The position numbers and the translations under genes are program-made. The notes under the pieces are model-generated. The model was not told the origin of the DNA, ran no database searches, and was given only the letters and a program-made list of their open reading frames with translations. Below, in pieces: positions 36,288-45,386 of a DNA stretch of 64,000 nucleotides. Source of the DNA: Bacteroidia bacterium (GTDB lineage Bacteria > Bacteroidota > Bacteroidia > Bacteroidales > Prolixibacteraceae); the NCBI GenBank assembly GCA_026391655.1, contig JAPLDR010000042.1, positions 1 through 64,000 of the forward strand. The letters run 5' to 3'. How positions within the stretch are numbered: the first letter of the stretch is position 1; each line of letters starts with the position of its first letter.

Positions 36288-36322
36288 AAAGCCCGTTGTA
36301 AAATATTCTTCGGGCTTTTTTT
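36288..36322 (+). terminator. Intrinsic terminator after the GH3 gene
   Basis: AAAGCCCG (36288-36295) and CGGGCTTT (36311-36318) form a stem followed by T's. It divides the 356-base gap before the symporter; the rest of the gap shows no ORF. The downstream genes thus need their own promoter or readthrough. Confidence 0.75.
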
Positions 36323-36556
36323 GTCTCTTGTTTTCGAAAATATTGTTGATATTTGTATAAATTATGGGTGACATATTGGCGTAAGCTATTTATGCTATAT
36401 CTATCAATTTTTTATTAACCGCTTGTAAAGATTTTGAAGTTGGCCGGCGAATTATTAACCAGGTATTTTTTTTAAGCAATTTCAGGATTGGTTTTAATAA
36501 ACGAACTTTCAGGGAAAAAACTTTCAATAACTGTAACCAGTAAAAACAAGAAAACA

Positions 36557-38158
36557 GTGGAAAAATTAGCACTAAAAGAAAAAATTGGGTATGCACTTGG
36601 CGATGGTGCAGCCAATATTGCATGGCGCGGTGTGGCCACATTTTTATTTGTTTTTTATACCGATGTTTTTGGGTTAAACCCCGCAGCTGTTGGATTACTG
36701 ATGTTAATTGCCCGATTCAGTGATGGAATTATAGATGTTATAATGGGTGTTATCTGCGACAGGACAAATTCTAAATACGGCAAATTTCGTCCCTGGATAT
36801 TATGGACAGCCATTCCTTTAGGAATAACATTATCATTACTATTTACCACCCCCAACTTAGGTCCGACAGGGAAAATTATTTATGCCTATGCGACCTATCT
36901 GATATTTTTCTTTGTTTACACAGCGAATAATATCCCTTACGGTGCATTAATGGCTGTAATGACCCCCGACGACAAAGAACGCACAAGTCTGGGTTCGTAT
37001 CGTATGGTTGGTGCATTTACGGGTGGAATGCTAGTTCAGGGAGCTTTGTTGTTTTTAGTTGTACACTTTGGCAATATCAATCCGACCATAAATGTTGATA
37101 AGATTGATGGAAAAAAATATGAAGTAACAGTATCAGCCAGTCAGGATGTTAAAAATGTAAACATCAAAACCGAAGATGGAATTGCCCTGTTCACCTGGGC
37201 CAATTACGTTAAGGCTGACAGCATTAACGTTCCAACTAAGGGCAAAAGCTTTTCAATGGAAGCGAAAAAAAAATACGCTTTTATAGTATCCGGTGAAGAA
37301 AACCTTAAGGCCAAAAACATAACAATCATTGACCAGAAGAGAGGTTATAGCAATGCCATTTATCTTTTATCGGTTTTCCTGGCTTTTTTCCTGATGTTAA
37401 CTTTCGCTACCACAAAGGAACGCGTACAACCTCCCAAAGAACAAAAAACAAGTTTGGGCAAGGACCTGAAAGATTTGATCAGAAACAAACCCTGGATCAT
37501 CCTCCTTATTATCGGATTGCTTTTCAATGTATACAATTCGATCAAACAAGGTATTGTAGTAATCTATTTTACCCATTATTTGCACAATCAGTTATTGGCT
37601 GCTTCTTATATGATTGGATTAATGCTGGCATCAATCGCAGGTGCTATGATAACAGCTCCTCTTGGCAAACGATATGGGAAACGTAATCTGTTCATTTATG
37701 CCCTGATTTTCTCTGGTGTTGTAAATGCATTACTTGTTTTTTGCGGCCCGGAAAACATTGGAAGCATATTCACCATCGGTATCATCTCGGAGTTTGGAGC
37801 TGCCATATTCCCAACACTCTTCTTTGCAATGCTTGGTGATGCCGCCGATTTCTCCGAATTTAAAAATGGACGAAGGGCTACCGGACTCGTTTATTCTGCT
37901 GGTTCTTTTGCAACCAAATTTGGAGGAGGTATTGCCGGTGCAATTATTGGATTTGTATTAGCAGCATTTAATTACAATGGACAAGATACCGTTTCCATTC
38001 AAGGCGCAGTTCCGGGGATTATAATGCTGATGAGCTGGATCCCTGCAATTATTGCCCTGATTGCGGCCGGTGTGATGACGCTCTATCCATTAGATCAAAA
38101 GAAAATGAATGAAATCACCCTTGAATTAAGTAATAGAAGAGCAAACGAGCTTGCATAA
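36557..38158 (+). CDS. GPH-family sugar:cation symporter with an extra periplasmic domain
   Basis: The protein belongs to the glycoside-pentoside-hexuronide family (LKEKIGYALGDGAANIAW at the start, DRTNSKYGKFRPWIL, NNIPYGALMAVMTPDDKER). The likely start is GTG 36557 (533 residues), because MEKL-type starts are usual just before LKEKIGY and the longer TTG-started reading adds a charged tail. Between TM5 and TM6, which faces the periplasm in this fold, lies an inserted hydrophilic block of ~90 residues (NPTINVDKIDGKKYEV to IDQKRGY) that looks beta-rich. It should import the oligosaccharide for the GH94 enzyme 56 bases downstream. Confidence 0.85.
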   Translation: MEKLALKEKIGYALGDGAANIAWRGVATFLFVFYTDVFGLNPAAVGLLMLIARFSDGIIDVIMGVICDRTNSKYGKFRPWILWTAIPLGITLSLLFTTPNLGPTGKIIYAYATYLIFFFVYTANNIPYGALMAVMTPDDKERTSLGSYRMVGAFTGGMLVQGALLFLVVHFGNINPTINVDKIDGKKYEVTVSASQDVKNVNIKTEDGIALFTWANYVKADSINVPTKGKSFSMEAKKKYAFIVSGEENLKAKNITIIDQKRGYSNAIYLLSVFLAFFLMLTFATTKERVQPPKEQKTSLGKDLKDLIRNKPWIILLIIGLLFNVYNSIKQGIVVIYFTHYLHNQLLAASYMIGLMLASIAGAMITAPLGKRYGKRNLFIYALIFSGVVNALLVFCGPENIGSIFTIGIISEFGAAIFPTLFFAMLGDAADFSEFKNGRRATGLVYSAGSFATKFGGGIAGAIIGFVLAAFNYNGQDTVSIQGAVPGIIMLMSWIPAIIALIAAGVMTLYPLDQKKMNEITLELSNRRANELA

Positions 38159-38214
38159 CAGCTACAATATAAAGTCATATTAAAGAAAATCGAATTATTA
38201 ATCAAATAAGGACT

Positions 38215-40635
38215 ATGCAATTTGGACATTTCGACGATCAGCAGAGGGAGTATGTGATAACAAACCCAAAAACCCCCTGGCCCTGGATCAATTACCTCGG
38301 GAATGAAGATTTTTTCTCGCTGGTTTCGAACACCGCAGGTGGATATACCTTTTATAAAGATGCCAAGTTCCGTCGGTTAACGCGGTATCGCTACAACAAC
38401 GTTCCGATGGACAGCGGTGGAAAGTATTTCTACATCAAGGATAACGATACCACGTGGTCGCCGGGTTGGAAACCTTGCAAAACTGAACTCGACAGCTACG
38501 AATGCCGACATGGAATGAATTACACTTCCATAAAAGGGGAGAAGAACGGCGTTACAACCACTGCGCTTTATTTTGTTCCGTTAAAGACATGGGCAGAGGT
38601 TCAGAAATTAACGCTGACCAATAATTCGAAGGAAACGAAAAAGTTAAAGGTTTTTTCGTTTGTTGAATGGTGCCTGTGGAATGCCGCCGCCGACATGGAA
38701 AACTTCCAGCGTAACTTCTCAACGGGCGAAGTCGAAATTGAAGGTTCTGTGATCTACCATAAAACTGAATACAAAGAGCGCCGCGATCATTATGCCTATT
38801 ATTCGGTAAACGTTCCTGTGCAGGAATCGTTCTTCGGTTTATACAATGGTTTTGATGAACCTCAGGTTGTAGCTGAAGGGAAAGCCCGCAATTCCGAGGC
38901 ACATGGCTGGTCGCCAATCGCTTCGCATTATCTTGAAGTCGAATTAAAACCGGGTGAATCGAAAGATTTTGTTTTCGTTTTGGGTTATGTCGAAAACAAG
39001 GAAGACGAAAAATGGGAATCAAAAAATATCATAAATAAGACGAAAGCCAGGGAAACCATTGCAAAATTTGATACAGTTGCAAAAGTTGATGCCGCATTAG
39101 CTGAATTGCGCACCTACTGGGATAACCTGCTGAGTGTTTACTCTGTAGATTCGGGAGACGATAAGTTGGATCGCATGGTTAACATCTGGAACCAGTACCA
39201 GTGCATGATCACTTTCTGTTTCTCGCGGTCGGCTTCGTTCTTCGAATCGGGAATCGGACGTGGCATGGGTTTCCGCGACTCGAACCAGGATTTGATTGGT
39301 TTCGTACACCAGATTCCGGAGCGTGCCCGTGAACGGATTATCGACATCGCCTCAACACAGTTCCCCGATGGTGGTTGCTACCATCAGTACCAACCGCTCA
39401 CCAAACGTGGCAATCACGATATCGGTGGCGGCTTCAACGACGATCCGATGTGGCTTATTCTTGGTACTATCTGTTACATTAAAGAATCAGGCGATTTCGG
39501 TATCCTGAACGAAATGGTCCCTTTCGACAACGATATATCGGTTGCCCGCACCTTATTCGACCATTTAACCGTATCATTCGATCATGTGGTGAATAACCTT
39601 GGCCCGCATGGCCTGCCACTGATTGGCCGTGCCGACTGGAACGACTGTTTGAACCTCAATTGCTTTTCAAATGATCCAAACGAATCGTTTCAGACCACCG
39701 AAAATAAATCGGAAGGGACGAAAGCTGAATCGCTTATGATTGCGGGTCTGTTTGTGATTTATGGTCGCGACTATGTGGAACTTTGCAAGAAACTTGGCAA
39801 AAAGGACGAAGCTTCACGTGCACAGTCGCACATTGATGCAATGATTGATGCCGTAAAGAAACATGGTTGGGATGGCGATTGGTTTATCCGCGCCTACGAC
39901 TATTACGGCAATAAGATCGGCAGCAACGAAAATGGAGAGGGTAAGATATTTATCGAATCGAACGGATTGTGTACGATGGCCGGAATCGGCAAAGAGGAGG
40001 GGCTTTGCAACAAAGCCCTCGACTCGGTGAAAGAACGTCTCGATTCCAAATACGGGATTGTGTTAAATAATCCGGCATTTACCAAATATTACATCGAGTA
40101 TGGCGAAATATCGTCGTATCCTCCTGGATATAAAGAGAATGCAGGAGTTTTCTGCCACAATAACCCGTGGATTATGATTGGCGAAACGGTTGTTGGCAAC
40201 GGAAACCGTGCATGGGATTATTACCGAAAAATATGTCCTTCATACCTTGAAGATATCAGCGAACTACATAAGACAGAGCCCTATGTCTATGCACAGATGG
40301 TGGCCGGGAAAGATGCCTTTAAACCGGGTGAAGCCAAAAATTCATGGTTGACGGGTACCGCTTCCTGGAATTTCTATGCGATATCGCAGTTTATTCTGGG
40401 TATACAGCCCGATTACGATGGATTGATCATTGATCCTTGTATTCCTACAGATTGGAAAGGCTTTAAGATCACGCGCAAATTCAGGGGAGCGACCTATCAG
40501 ATCGAAATTCAAAACCCCAACGATCATTCAAAAGGAGTTAAGGAAGTAATCGTTGATGGCAAGCCACAAACTTCTAATTTGATACCTGTTTTTGGCGACG
40601 GTAAGGAACATAAAGTGAAGGTTGTTTTGGGATAA
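38215..40635 (+). CDS. GH94 phosphorylase, cellobiose-phosphorylase-like
   Basis: The 806-residue cytosolic protein, without signal peptide, has the GH94 architecture: an N-terminal beta-sandwich (residues 1-290), a linker, an (alpha/alpha)6 barrel with the catalytic acid in RADWNDCLN (around residue 480), and a C-terminal beta domain. It would split beta-glucosides such as cellobiose with phosphate to glucose-1-phosphate plus glucose, saving ATP. The gene follows the GPH symporter closely, which supports import followed by phosphorolysis. Specificity (cellobiose, laminaribiose or longer) cannot be fixed. Confidence 0.9.
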   Translation: MQFGHFDDQQREYVITNPKTPWPWINYLGNEDFFSLVSNTAGGYTFYKDAKFRRLTRYRYNNVPMDSGGKYFYIKDNDTTWSPGWKPCKTELDSYECRHGMNYTSIKGEKNGVTTTALYFVPLKTWAEVQKLTLTNNSKETKKLKVFSFVEWCLWNAAADMENFQRNFSTGEVEIEGSVIYHKTEYKERRDHYAYYSVNVPVQESFFGLYNGFDEPQVVAEGKARNSEAHGWSPIASHYLEVELKPGESKDFVFVLGYVENKEDEKWESKNIINKTKARETIAKFDTVAKVDAALAELRTYWDNLLSVYSVDSGDDKLDRMVNIWNQYQCMITFCFSRSASFFESGIGRGMGFRDSNQDLIGFVHQIPERARERIIDIASTQFPDGGCYHQYQPLTKRGNHDIGGGFNDDPMWLILGTICYIKESGDFGILNEMVPFDNDISVARTLFDHLTVSFDHVVNNLGPHGLPLIGRADWNDCLNLNCFSNDPNESFQTTENKSEGTKAESLMIAGLFVIYGRDYVELCKKLGKKDEASRAQSHIDAMIDAVKKHGWDGDWFIRAYDYYGNKIGSNENGEGKIFIESNGLCTMAGIGKEEGLCNKALDSVKERLDSKYGIVLNNPAFTKYYIEYGEISSYPPGYKENAGVFCHNNPWIMIGETVVGNGNRAWDYYRKICPSYLEDISELHKTEPYVYAQMVAGKDAFKPGEAKNSWLTGTASWNFYAISQFILGIQPDYDGLIIDPCIPTDWKGFKITRKFRGATYQIEIQNPNDHSKGVKEVIVDGKPQTSNLIPVFGDGKEHKVKVVLG

Positions 40636-40732
40636 ATTAATTACCACGCTCCAATGGTCTGGAGCAGAGATTTGGATTAACAAATTCCCAGGTGTTGTCT
40701 TTTATGGAGACAACCTTAGCTTAATTCAAGTT

Positions 40733-40823
40733 GAGAATACGATATTATAATGCTGAAGGCATGATATTATTATACCAAATCAACATTAATGGCAATCAGA
40801 ATGCCGAAGGCTTGATATAAATA
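40733..40823. repeat. Short dispersed repeats (GAAGGC/TTGATAT type)
   Basis: Two related pieces, TATAATGCTGAAGGCATGAT and AGAATGCCGAAGGCTTGATA, lie 55-60 bases apart in the 384-base gap after GH94. They resemble the dispersed AATGCCGAAGGCATGAT intergenic repeats of this phylum. Further left, GCTCCAATGGTCTGGAGC (40648-40665) could be the GH94 terminator stem. No gene is seen in 40636-41019. Confidence 0.5.
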
Positions 40824-40905
40824 TGTCACAACTTCGTGGTTTAGAAAGGCTTCCTATACCAATATTCTATAAAAATGCCAACCCTTCAAATTTATCACCG
40901 CTTCA

Positions 40906-40923
40906 ATCCCGAAGCTTCGGGAT
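40906..40923. repeat. 18-bp perfect palindrome
   Basis: ATCCCGAAGCTTCGGGAT is perfectly self-complementary. It shares the frame ATCC-nnn-AGCT-nnn-GGAT with the palindrome at 44796. Confidence 0.8.
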
Positions 40924-41019
40924 ACAACCACTTGGTATGCACAAAATCTTTCGCGTGAAGAATAATTTTGAACCAATCTTCAAATTTCCTATATTCACAA
41001 AAAATTTGACAGTTAATAA

Positions 41020-41512
<493 letters not shown>

Positions 41513-41649
41513 AACTTTATTTTCCATTTCAGATTAGGGTCTGACTAGCCGAAAAAGTATCGGAATCAAATATTGTTTTTTAAACAACTTACATTAGCGT
41601 AAATTTGTTGTTTTAAGTTGACTGGAATCTCTAAAAATGATTGTAAACC

Positions 41650-42972
41650 ATGAAACGAAACTGGATTATCGCAATTATTCTGGCACTTTTAGTCTCATTA
41701 TTAGGTGTCTACATTTCAGGGATCAACTTAACAGAACTTGATCCCAAGATTGTTCCGGGTGATGTGGCCTGGATGCTCACCTCAACGGCGCTCGTACTGT
41801 TAATGACGCCGGGATTAGCCTTCTTCTACGGTGGAATGATCCAACCCAAGAATATTATATCCACCATGTTGCAGAGTTTTATTGCCATGGGAATTGTAAG
41901 TGTTATCTGGGTTTTTATTGGATTCAGTATGGCATTTGGCGATAGTATCGGGCCCGATAAATATGGATTAATTGGGAATCCTTTTACTTTTTTCATGTTT
42001 AAAGGTGTGAACGGTTTTACACATCCACTGCTGGCTCCAACGATTCCGCTTGCCCTTTTCGCGATGTTTCAGTTAAAGTTTGCCATTATTACTCCGGCTT
42101 TAATTACAGGTTCATTTGCAGGAAGAGTCCGTTTTAGTGCCTATATCCTGTTTATGTCGTTATTTGTGATCTTTATCTATTGCCCGCTGGCACACTGGAC
42201 CTGGCATCCCAACGGTTTTTTGCGTAATTGGGGTGTACTTGATTTTGCAGGAGGTACAGTAGTGCATATGTCCGCCGGATTTGCAGCACTTGCCGGTGCT
42301 ATGTTTTTAGGTCCGCGACGCGATTATTTTCACTCATTTCATCCGGCGAATATACCGTTTGTTCTTCTGGGTGCCGGGATGTTGTGGTTTGGCTGGTTTG
42401 GTTTTAATGCCGGTTCTGCCTTGGCTGCAAACTCTGTCGCAACCATTGCGTTAGTGAATACCAATACCGCCTCGGCTGCTGCAATGCTCGGATACCTGAT
42501 GATGGATGCTGCAATGGGTAGAAAACCGTCAGCAATGGGAGCTGCAATCGGGTTGGTGGTTGGCCTGGTGGCGATTACGCCTGCGGCCGGATTTGTGAAT
42601 GTGGGTGCCAGTATCTTTATCGGGTTGGCAGCATCAATTATTTGTAATGTTGCAGTTCATTATCGTTCAATGACATCTGTTGATGATACGCTTGATGTAT
42701 TTCCTGCTCATGGAATGGGAGGAATTTCAGGAATGTTTTTTACAGGGGTATTTGCACAGGGAGTCGGACTTTTTTACGGAGAATATCGCACCTTTTTATT
42801 CCATTTGTTGGCTTTGGTTATAGTGGGGATCTTTACTTTTGGTGGTTCCTACCTGCTCTATCGTCTTACCGATCTGATTATTCCGATGCGTGTTGAACCA
42901 AAATCGGAGCGGCTCGGTTTAGATATCACACAACATGATGAATCCTACGCATCTGAATATAAATCAGAGTGA
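41650..42972 (+). CDS. amt: Ammonium transporter
   Basis: The 440-residue protein is an Amt/MEP channel with an uncleaved first helix or signal, then 11 TM helices. Motifs DVAWMLTSTALVLLMTPGLA, the pore His region and LDFAGGTVVHMSAGFAALAG are present, and HGMGGISGMFFTGVFA carries the second pore His. It takes up ammonium/ammonia across the inner membrane. No glnK-type PII gene is beside it, unlike many amt loci. It is convergent with the nitroreductase gene, 11 bases apart. Confidence 0.95.
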   Translation: MKRNWIIAIILALLVSLLGVYISGINLTELDPKIVPGDVAWMLTSTALVLLMTPGLAFFYGGMIQPKNIISTMLQSFIAMGIVSVIWVFIGFSMAFGDSIGPDKYGLIGNPFTFFMFKGVNGFTHPLLAPTIPLALFAMFQLKFAIITPALITGSFAGRVRFSAYILFMSLFVIFIYCPLAHWTWHPNGFLRNWGVLDFAGGTVVHMSAGFAALAGAMFLGPRRDYFHSFHPANIPFVLLGAGMLWFGWFGFNAGSALAANSVATIALVNTNTASAAAMLGYLMMDAAMGRKPSAMGAAIGLVVGLVAITPAAGFVNVGASIFIGLAASIICNVAVHYRSMTSVDDTLDVFPAHGMGGISGMFFTGVFAQGVGLFYGEYRTFLFHLLALVIVGIFTFGGSYLLYRLTDLIIPMRVEPKSERLGLDITQHDESYASEYKSE

Positions 42973-42983
42973 TCGGGCTTATT

Positions 42984-43541
42984 TTATTCACACTCTTTCG
43001 GTATCCTAAATTCCGAAGGACTTTTATAGCGATTAATTGAGACTTTGTCCCACAGAACATCGCAATCAGAAAGCGGTGGTCTTTCAACTGCTTTGTATCC
43101 GATTCCTACAACGGAGAGAACTTCTAATCTTTCGGGAATATTAAAATGTTCGTGAATATATTCATTTGAGGTGATTTCGTCGTTAAAATAACGACGATTG
43201 ATCTGAACCCAGCAAGAACCGAGTCCGAGTGCTTCTGCTTCAAGCTGGACGAATATTGATGCTATGGAACAATCTTCAACCCAAACATCACTTTTTGTTT
43301 TATCACCGGCTATGATTATTGCCAGCGGAGCATGTCTCAGCAATGATGCCCCGTGTGGTTTGGATGATGCAAGTGTAGCAAGCAAAGCCGGATTGTCTAC
43401 AATAATAAATTCCCACGGACGACTTCCTTTTGAAGAGGGTGCAAGAAGTGCGGCAGTAAGCAGCTTTTTAATTATGCTTTCCTCTATCTTCCGTTTGAGA
43501 AATTTTCGTGTGCTGCGGCGGTTGAAAAAGATATCAAGCAT
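42984..43541 (-). CDS. Nitroreductase family flavoprotein
   Basis: The 185-residue protein has RRSTRKFLKRKIEESIIKKL, LLAPSSKGSRPWEFIIV, a central AxGLGSCWVQINRRY and a C-terminal VVGIGYKAVERP. These are the FMN- and NAD(P)H-binding features of small NfsB/oxygen-insensitive reductase-like proteins. The substrate is unknown. A hairpin with T run lies upstream at 43590-43620, separating it from the sigma-factor operon on the same strand. Confidence 0.9.
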   Translation of the reverse strand: MLDIFFNRRSTRKFLKRKIEESIIKKLLTAALLAPSSKGSRPWEFIIVDNPALLATLASSKPHGASLLRHAPLAIIIAGDKTKSDVWVEDCSIASIFVQLEAEALGLGSCWVQINRRYFNDEITSNEYIHEHFNIPERLEVLSVVGIGYKAVERPPLSDCDVLWDKVSINRYKSPSEFRIPKECE

Positions 43542-43589
43542 AATAGATCAGGTTTGGTGCAAATTTAGAAATCTTATGTGAGCTTTAAC

Positions 43590-43620
43590 GAAAAAAGCCA
43601 CCCTTTTTTGGGATGGCTTG
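43590..43620. terminator. Terminator-like hairpin
   Basis: AAAAAAGCCACCC and GGGATGGCTT pair (one bulge) around TTTTTT. On the minus strand it lies 122 bases after the end of the sigma-operon's second gene and would end that transcript. Confidence 0.6.
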
Positions 43621-43741
43621 ATCATTTTCTGAGGGATGAAAAATTATTGCAGCAGATGTTTGTAGCTATCGTTAATTAAATCAGGAAGATAACTTGCTAA
43701 AAGGTTAAGAGCTGTCTCGTTATCGATTTGTCCGTTACTGA

Positions 43742-44146
43742 TTATCTTTTGACCGTTTTGACAAAAAGCTGGTCAAAAAACCACAAAGCAATAATTGCAA
43801 GAGCGCCGATTGCAACTGCGGGAGAGATATTATTTAACTTTTCAAAAAAGTGACTGACGGGCAGGATAAGCTGTGACAGATCCAAGCCATAAACAGTTTT
43901 AGCCTGAGATGCCGATTCTGTTCCCGTGGGAAACGATGAATGAAGCATAAACAGAATACTTGTCATTAAAATTGCGATAAGTACCATTGACCACCAACCT
44001 TTCCGGCTGATTATTGGCTGGTATTTGATGGGATTCAATGTCCATTCCGACATTACCCGTTGCATGACCTTAACCTTGAAATCGGGTGAGGGTTGTTCAG
44101 AAGGCAATTCTTTGAACCAATCCTTCATTAAATCTTTCTGACTCAT
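43742..44146 (-). CDS. Membrane protein encoded with the ECF sigma factor, possible anti-sigma
   Basis: The 134-residue protein has a polar N terminus (residues 1-45, KDWFKELPSEQPSPDFKVKV) and two TM segments (~51-67 and ~107-123). Its ATG overlaps the sigma-factor stop by 4 bases, the usual arrangement for a cognate anti-sigma factor. It lacks a zinc-binding HxxxCxxC motif, so a classical ZAS domain is absent. Function is inferred from position and layout only. Confidence 0.7.
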   Translation of the reverse strand: MSQKDLMKDWFKELPSEQPSPDFKVKVMQRVMSEWTLNPIKYQPIISRKGWWSMVLIAILMTSILFMLHSSFPTGTESASQAKTVYGLDLSQLILPVSHFFEKLNNISPAVAIGALAIIALWFFDQLFVKTVKR

Positions 44147-44718
44147 AATATTGAAATTATTTCATCTTTTAAAACGAATCTTAACTCCAGAAGAAGTTTT
44201 TTCCTGCTTCTGTGAATTTTTACTTTTACATTTGAAACAGTCAGTCCCGTAATTGTACTTATTTCATCCATCGAAAAATCGTCGTAATAATACATTTTTA
44301 GAAGAGCCCGCTCATCAGGGTCAAGCCTTTCGAGTCCAACCTGGAGAAATCTTTGTCTGTCATCGGTACTTAACTGTCCAATAGCACTTTCGGTTGCCTG
44401 CATTTCGGTATCCGAAATTTTTACATCTTCAAACTTTACTTCAATATTTTTACGCGTTCTAAGCCTTGATATTGAGGTATTGTAAACAATCCGGAAAAAC
44501 CATGTCTTAAAAGTGGAACTACTTTGAAAAGAAGTCAGCGAATTGTAGGCCTTAATAAATGCATCCTGAGCAGCCTCTTCTGCGTCTTCTCTTTGATTGA
44601 GAATCTTCATTGAGAGTGAGAATGCGAGGTGACTATATCTTTCCACTAACTGTGAAAATGATCCGGAATCACCTTTAAGAATCTCCCTGATATAATATTC
44701 ATCTGTTTTCTTCTCCAT
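44143..44718 (-). CDS. ECF-type RNA polymerase sigma factor
   Basis: The 191-residue protein has sigma2 (LVERYSHLAFSLSMKILNQR, EDAEEAAQDAFIKAYN) and sigma4 (LDPDERALLKMYYYDDFSM, then TGLTVSNVKVKIHRSRKKL). An upstream extension of 66 codons with a TM-like stretch is an artefact of an open frame. I chose ATG 44718, directly before EKKTDEYYIREILKGD, the usual ECF start. An ECF-like promoter (44726-44757) ends 7 bases before this ATG, so transcripts would be almost leaderless. Autoregulation is likely. Confidence 0.9.
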   Translation of the reverse strand: MEKKTDEYYIREILKGDSGSFSQLVERYSHLAFSLSMKILNQREDAEEAAQDAFIKAYNSLTSFQSSSTFKTWFFRIVYNTSISRLRTRKNIEVKFEDVKISDTEMQATESAIGQLSTDDRQRFLQVGLERLDPDERALLKMYYYDDFSMDEISTITGLTVSNVKVKIHRSRKKLLLELRFVLKDEIISIL

Positions 44719-44725
44719 TTGCCAA

Positions 44726-44757
44726 TTAGACGAAGTCTGTCGTATTAAGGTTACAAA
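44726..44757 (-). promoter_or_regulatory. ECF-type promoter of the sigma-factor operon
   Basis: On the minus strand TTTGTAACC (44757-44749) is followed after exactly 16 bases by CGTCTAA (44732-44726). The same two blocks with the same spacing precede the divergent gene at 44986. Confidence 0.75.
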
Positions 44758-44795
44758 TGAAATAGCCATGATTGAGAAATTACTAATCGAAATGA

Positions 44796-44813
44796 ATCCG
44801 CCAGCTGGCGGAT
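44796..44813. repeat. 18-bp perfect palindrome
   Basis: ATCCGCCAGCTGGCGGAT lies between the two divergent ECF promoters. It shares ATCC, central AGCT and GGAT with the palindrome at 40906, with compensatory changes at the other positions. Confidence 0.8.
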
Positions 44814-44920
44814 GGATATTCCATGTGGCCGTTAAAAAATAAATTATATACACATGAAAAGCGGCTAAAATTACAACAAAGATGGGAAAAAAAGAAAAAT
44901 GTTGCAAAATATTCATCGAT

Positions 44921-44952
44921 TTTGTAACCGTGTTATAATTCCCTGCGTCAAA
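44921..44952 (+). promoter_or_regulatory. ECF-type promoter of the DUF6249 gene
   Basis: TTTGTAACC (44921-44929), 16 bases, then CGTCAAA (44946-44952). It is identical in the -35 block and the CGTC core to the promoter of the sigma operon. The predicted start lies about 28 bases before the ATG. Confidence 0.75.
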
Positions 44953-44985
44953 TGGGCAAATGTTAAACCTTTAAAAACAAATAGT

Positions 44986-45345
44986 ATGGAACCAATGATG
45001 ATCGGGATATTAGTTCCCTTAGGATTTGCCGCCATGATTTTCGGTATTGCATATTTAGGATTTACAACACGCAACCGGGAACGGATGGCTTTAATTGAGA
45101 GAGGCGCTGATCCGACGCTCTTTGAAGCAAAAAAGAAAGTCAGTACTGGTGGAGCAATGAAAGTAGGCCTATTCTTTGTAGGCATCGGAATGGGTGTAGT
45201 TATGGCTTATTTGATTTCTTCAGGTGGAGGAATGGATGAAGGTGCAGCCTATCCTGCGATGATTTTCATTTTTGGAGGACTTGCTTTAATTCTTTCTCAC
45301 CTGTGGCAGCGTAAACAGGAAAAAGAGGATGCTTTAAAAGTTTGA
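44986..45345 (+). CDS. Small membrane protein, DUF6249-like
   Basis: The 119-residue protein has an N-terminal TM (MMIGILVPLGFAAMIFGIAY), a cytosolic Arg-rich segment (TRNRERMALIERGADPTLF, the DUF6249-like block) and two further TM segments (~56-76 and ~85-105). I chose ATG 44986 rather than the longer frame from 44899, which would start inside the ECF promoter. It is divergent from the sigma operon and has the same promoter signature, so it is probably a member of its regulon. Confidence 0.75.
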   Translation: MEPMMIGILVPLGFAAMIFGIAYLGFTTRNRERMALIERGADPTLFEAKKKVSTGGAMKVGLFFVGIGMGVVMAYLISSGGGMDEGAAYPAMIFIFGGLALILSHLWQRKQEKEDALKV

Positions 45346-45363
45346 TTCTTAATTGAATAAAAT

Positions 45364-45386
45364 AAGCCCGGAAACGGGCTTTTTTT
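45364..45386 (+). terminator. Terminator of the DUF6249 gene
   Basis: AGCCCG-GAAA-CGGGCT followed by T7 directly behind the gene. The T run touches the end of the convergent M64 gene. Confidence 0.85.

Noticed and set aside
36488-36556. Longer start of the GPH symporter at TTG 36488
   Set aside because: It adds a polar lysine-rich tail unlike the family; GTG 36557 sits directly before the conserved EKLALKEKIGY start.
43645-43741. Open minus-strand stretch of ~31 codons (SNGQIDNETALNLLASYLPD...) right behind the putative anti-sigma gene
   Set aside because: It reads like a protein tail, but no ATG, GTG or TTG start is in frame before an upstream stop. It might be a lost 3' end or frameshift product; too weak to annotate.
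44719-44916. Longer sigma-factor reading with an N-terminal membrane segment
   Set aside because: The extra 66 codons run across the ECF promoter and the palindrome; the normal ECF start is ATG 44718.
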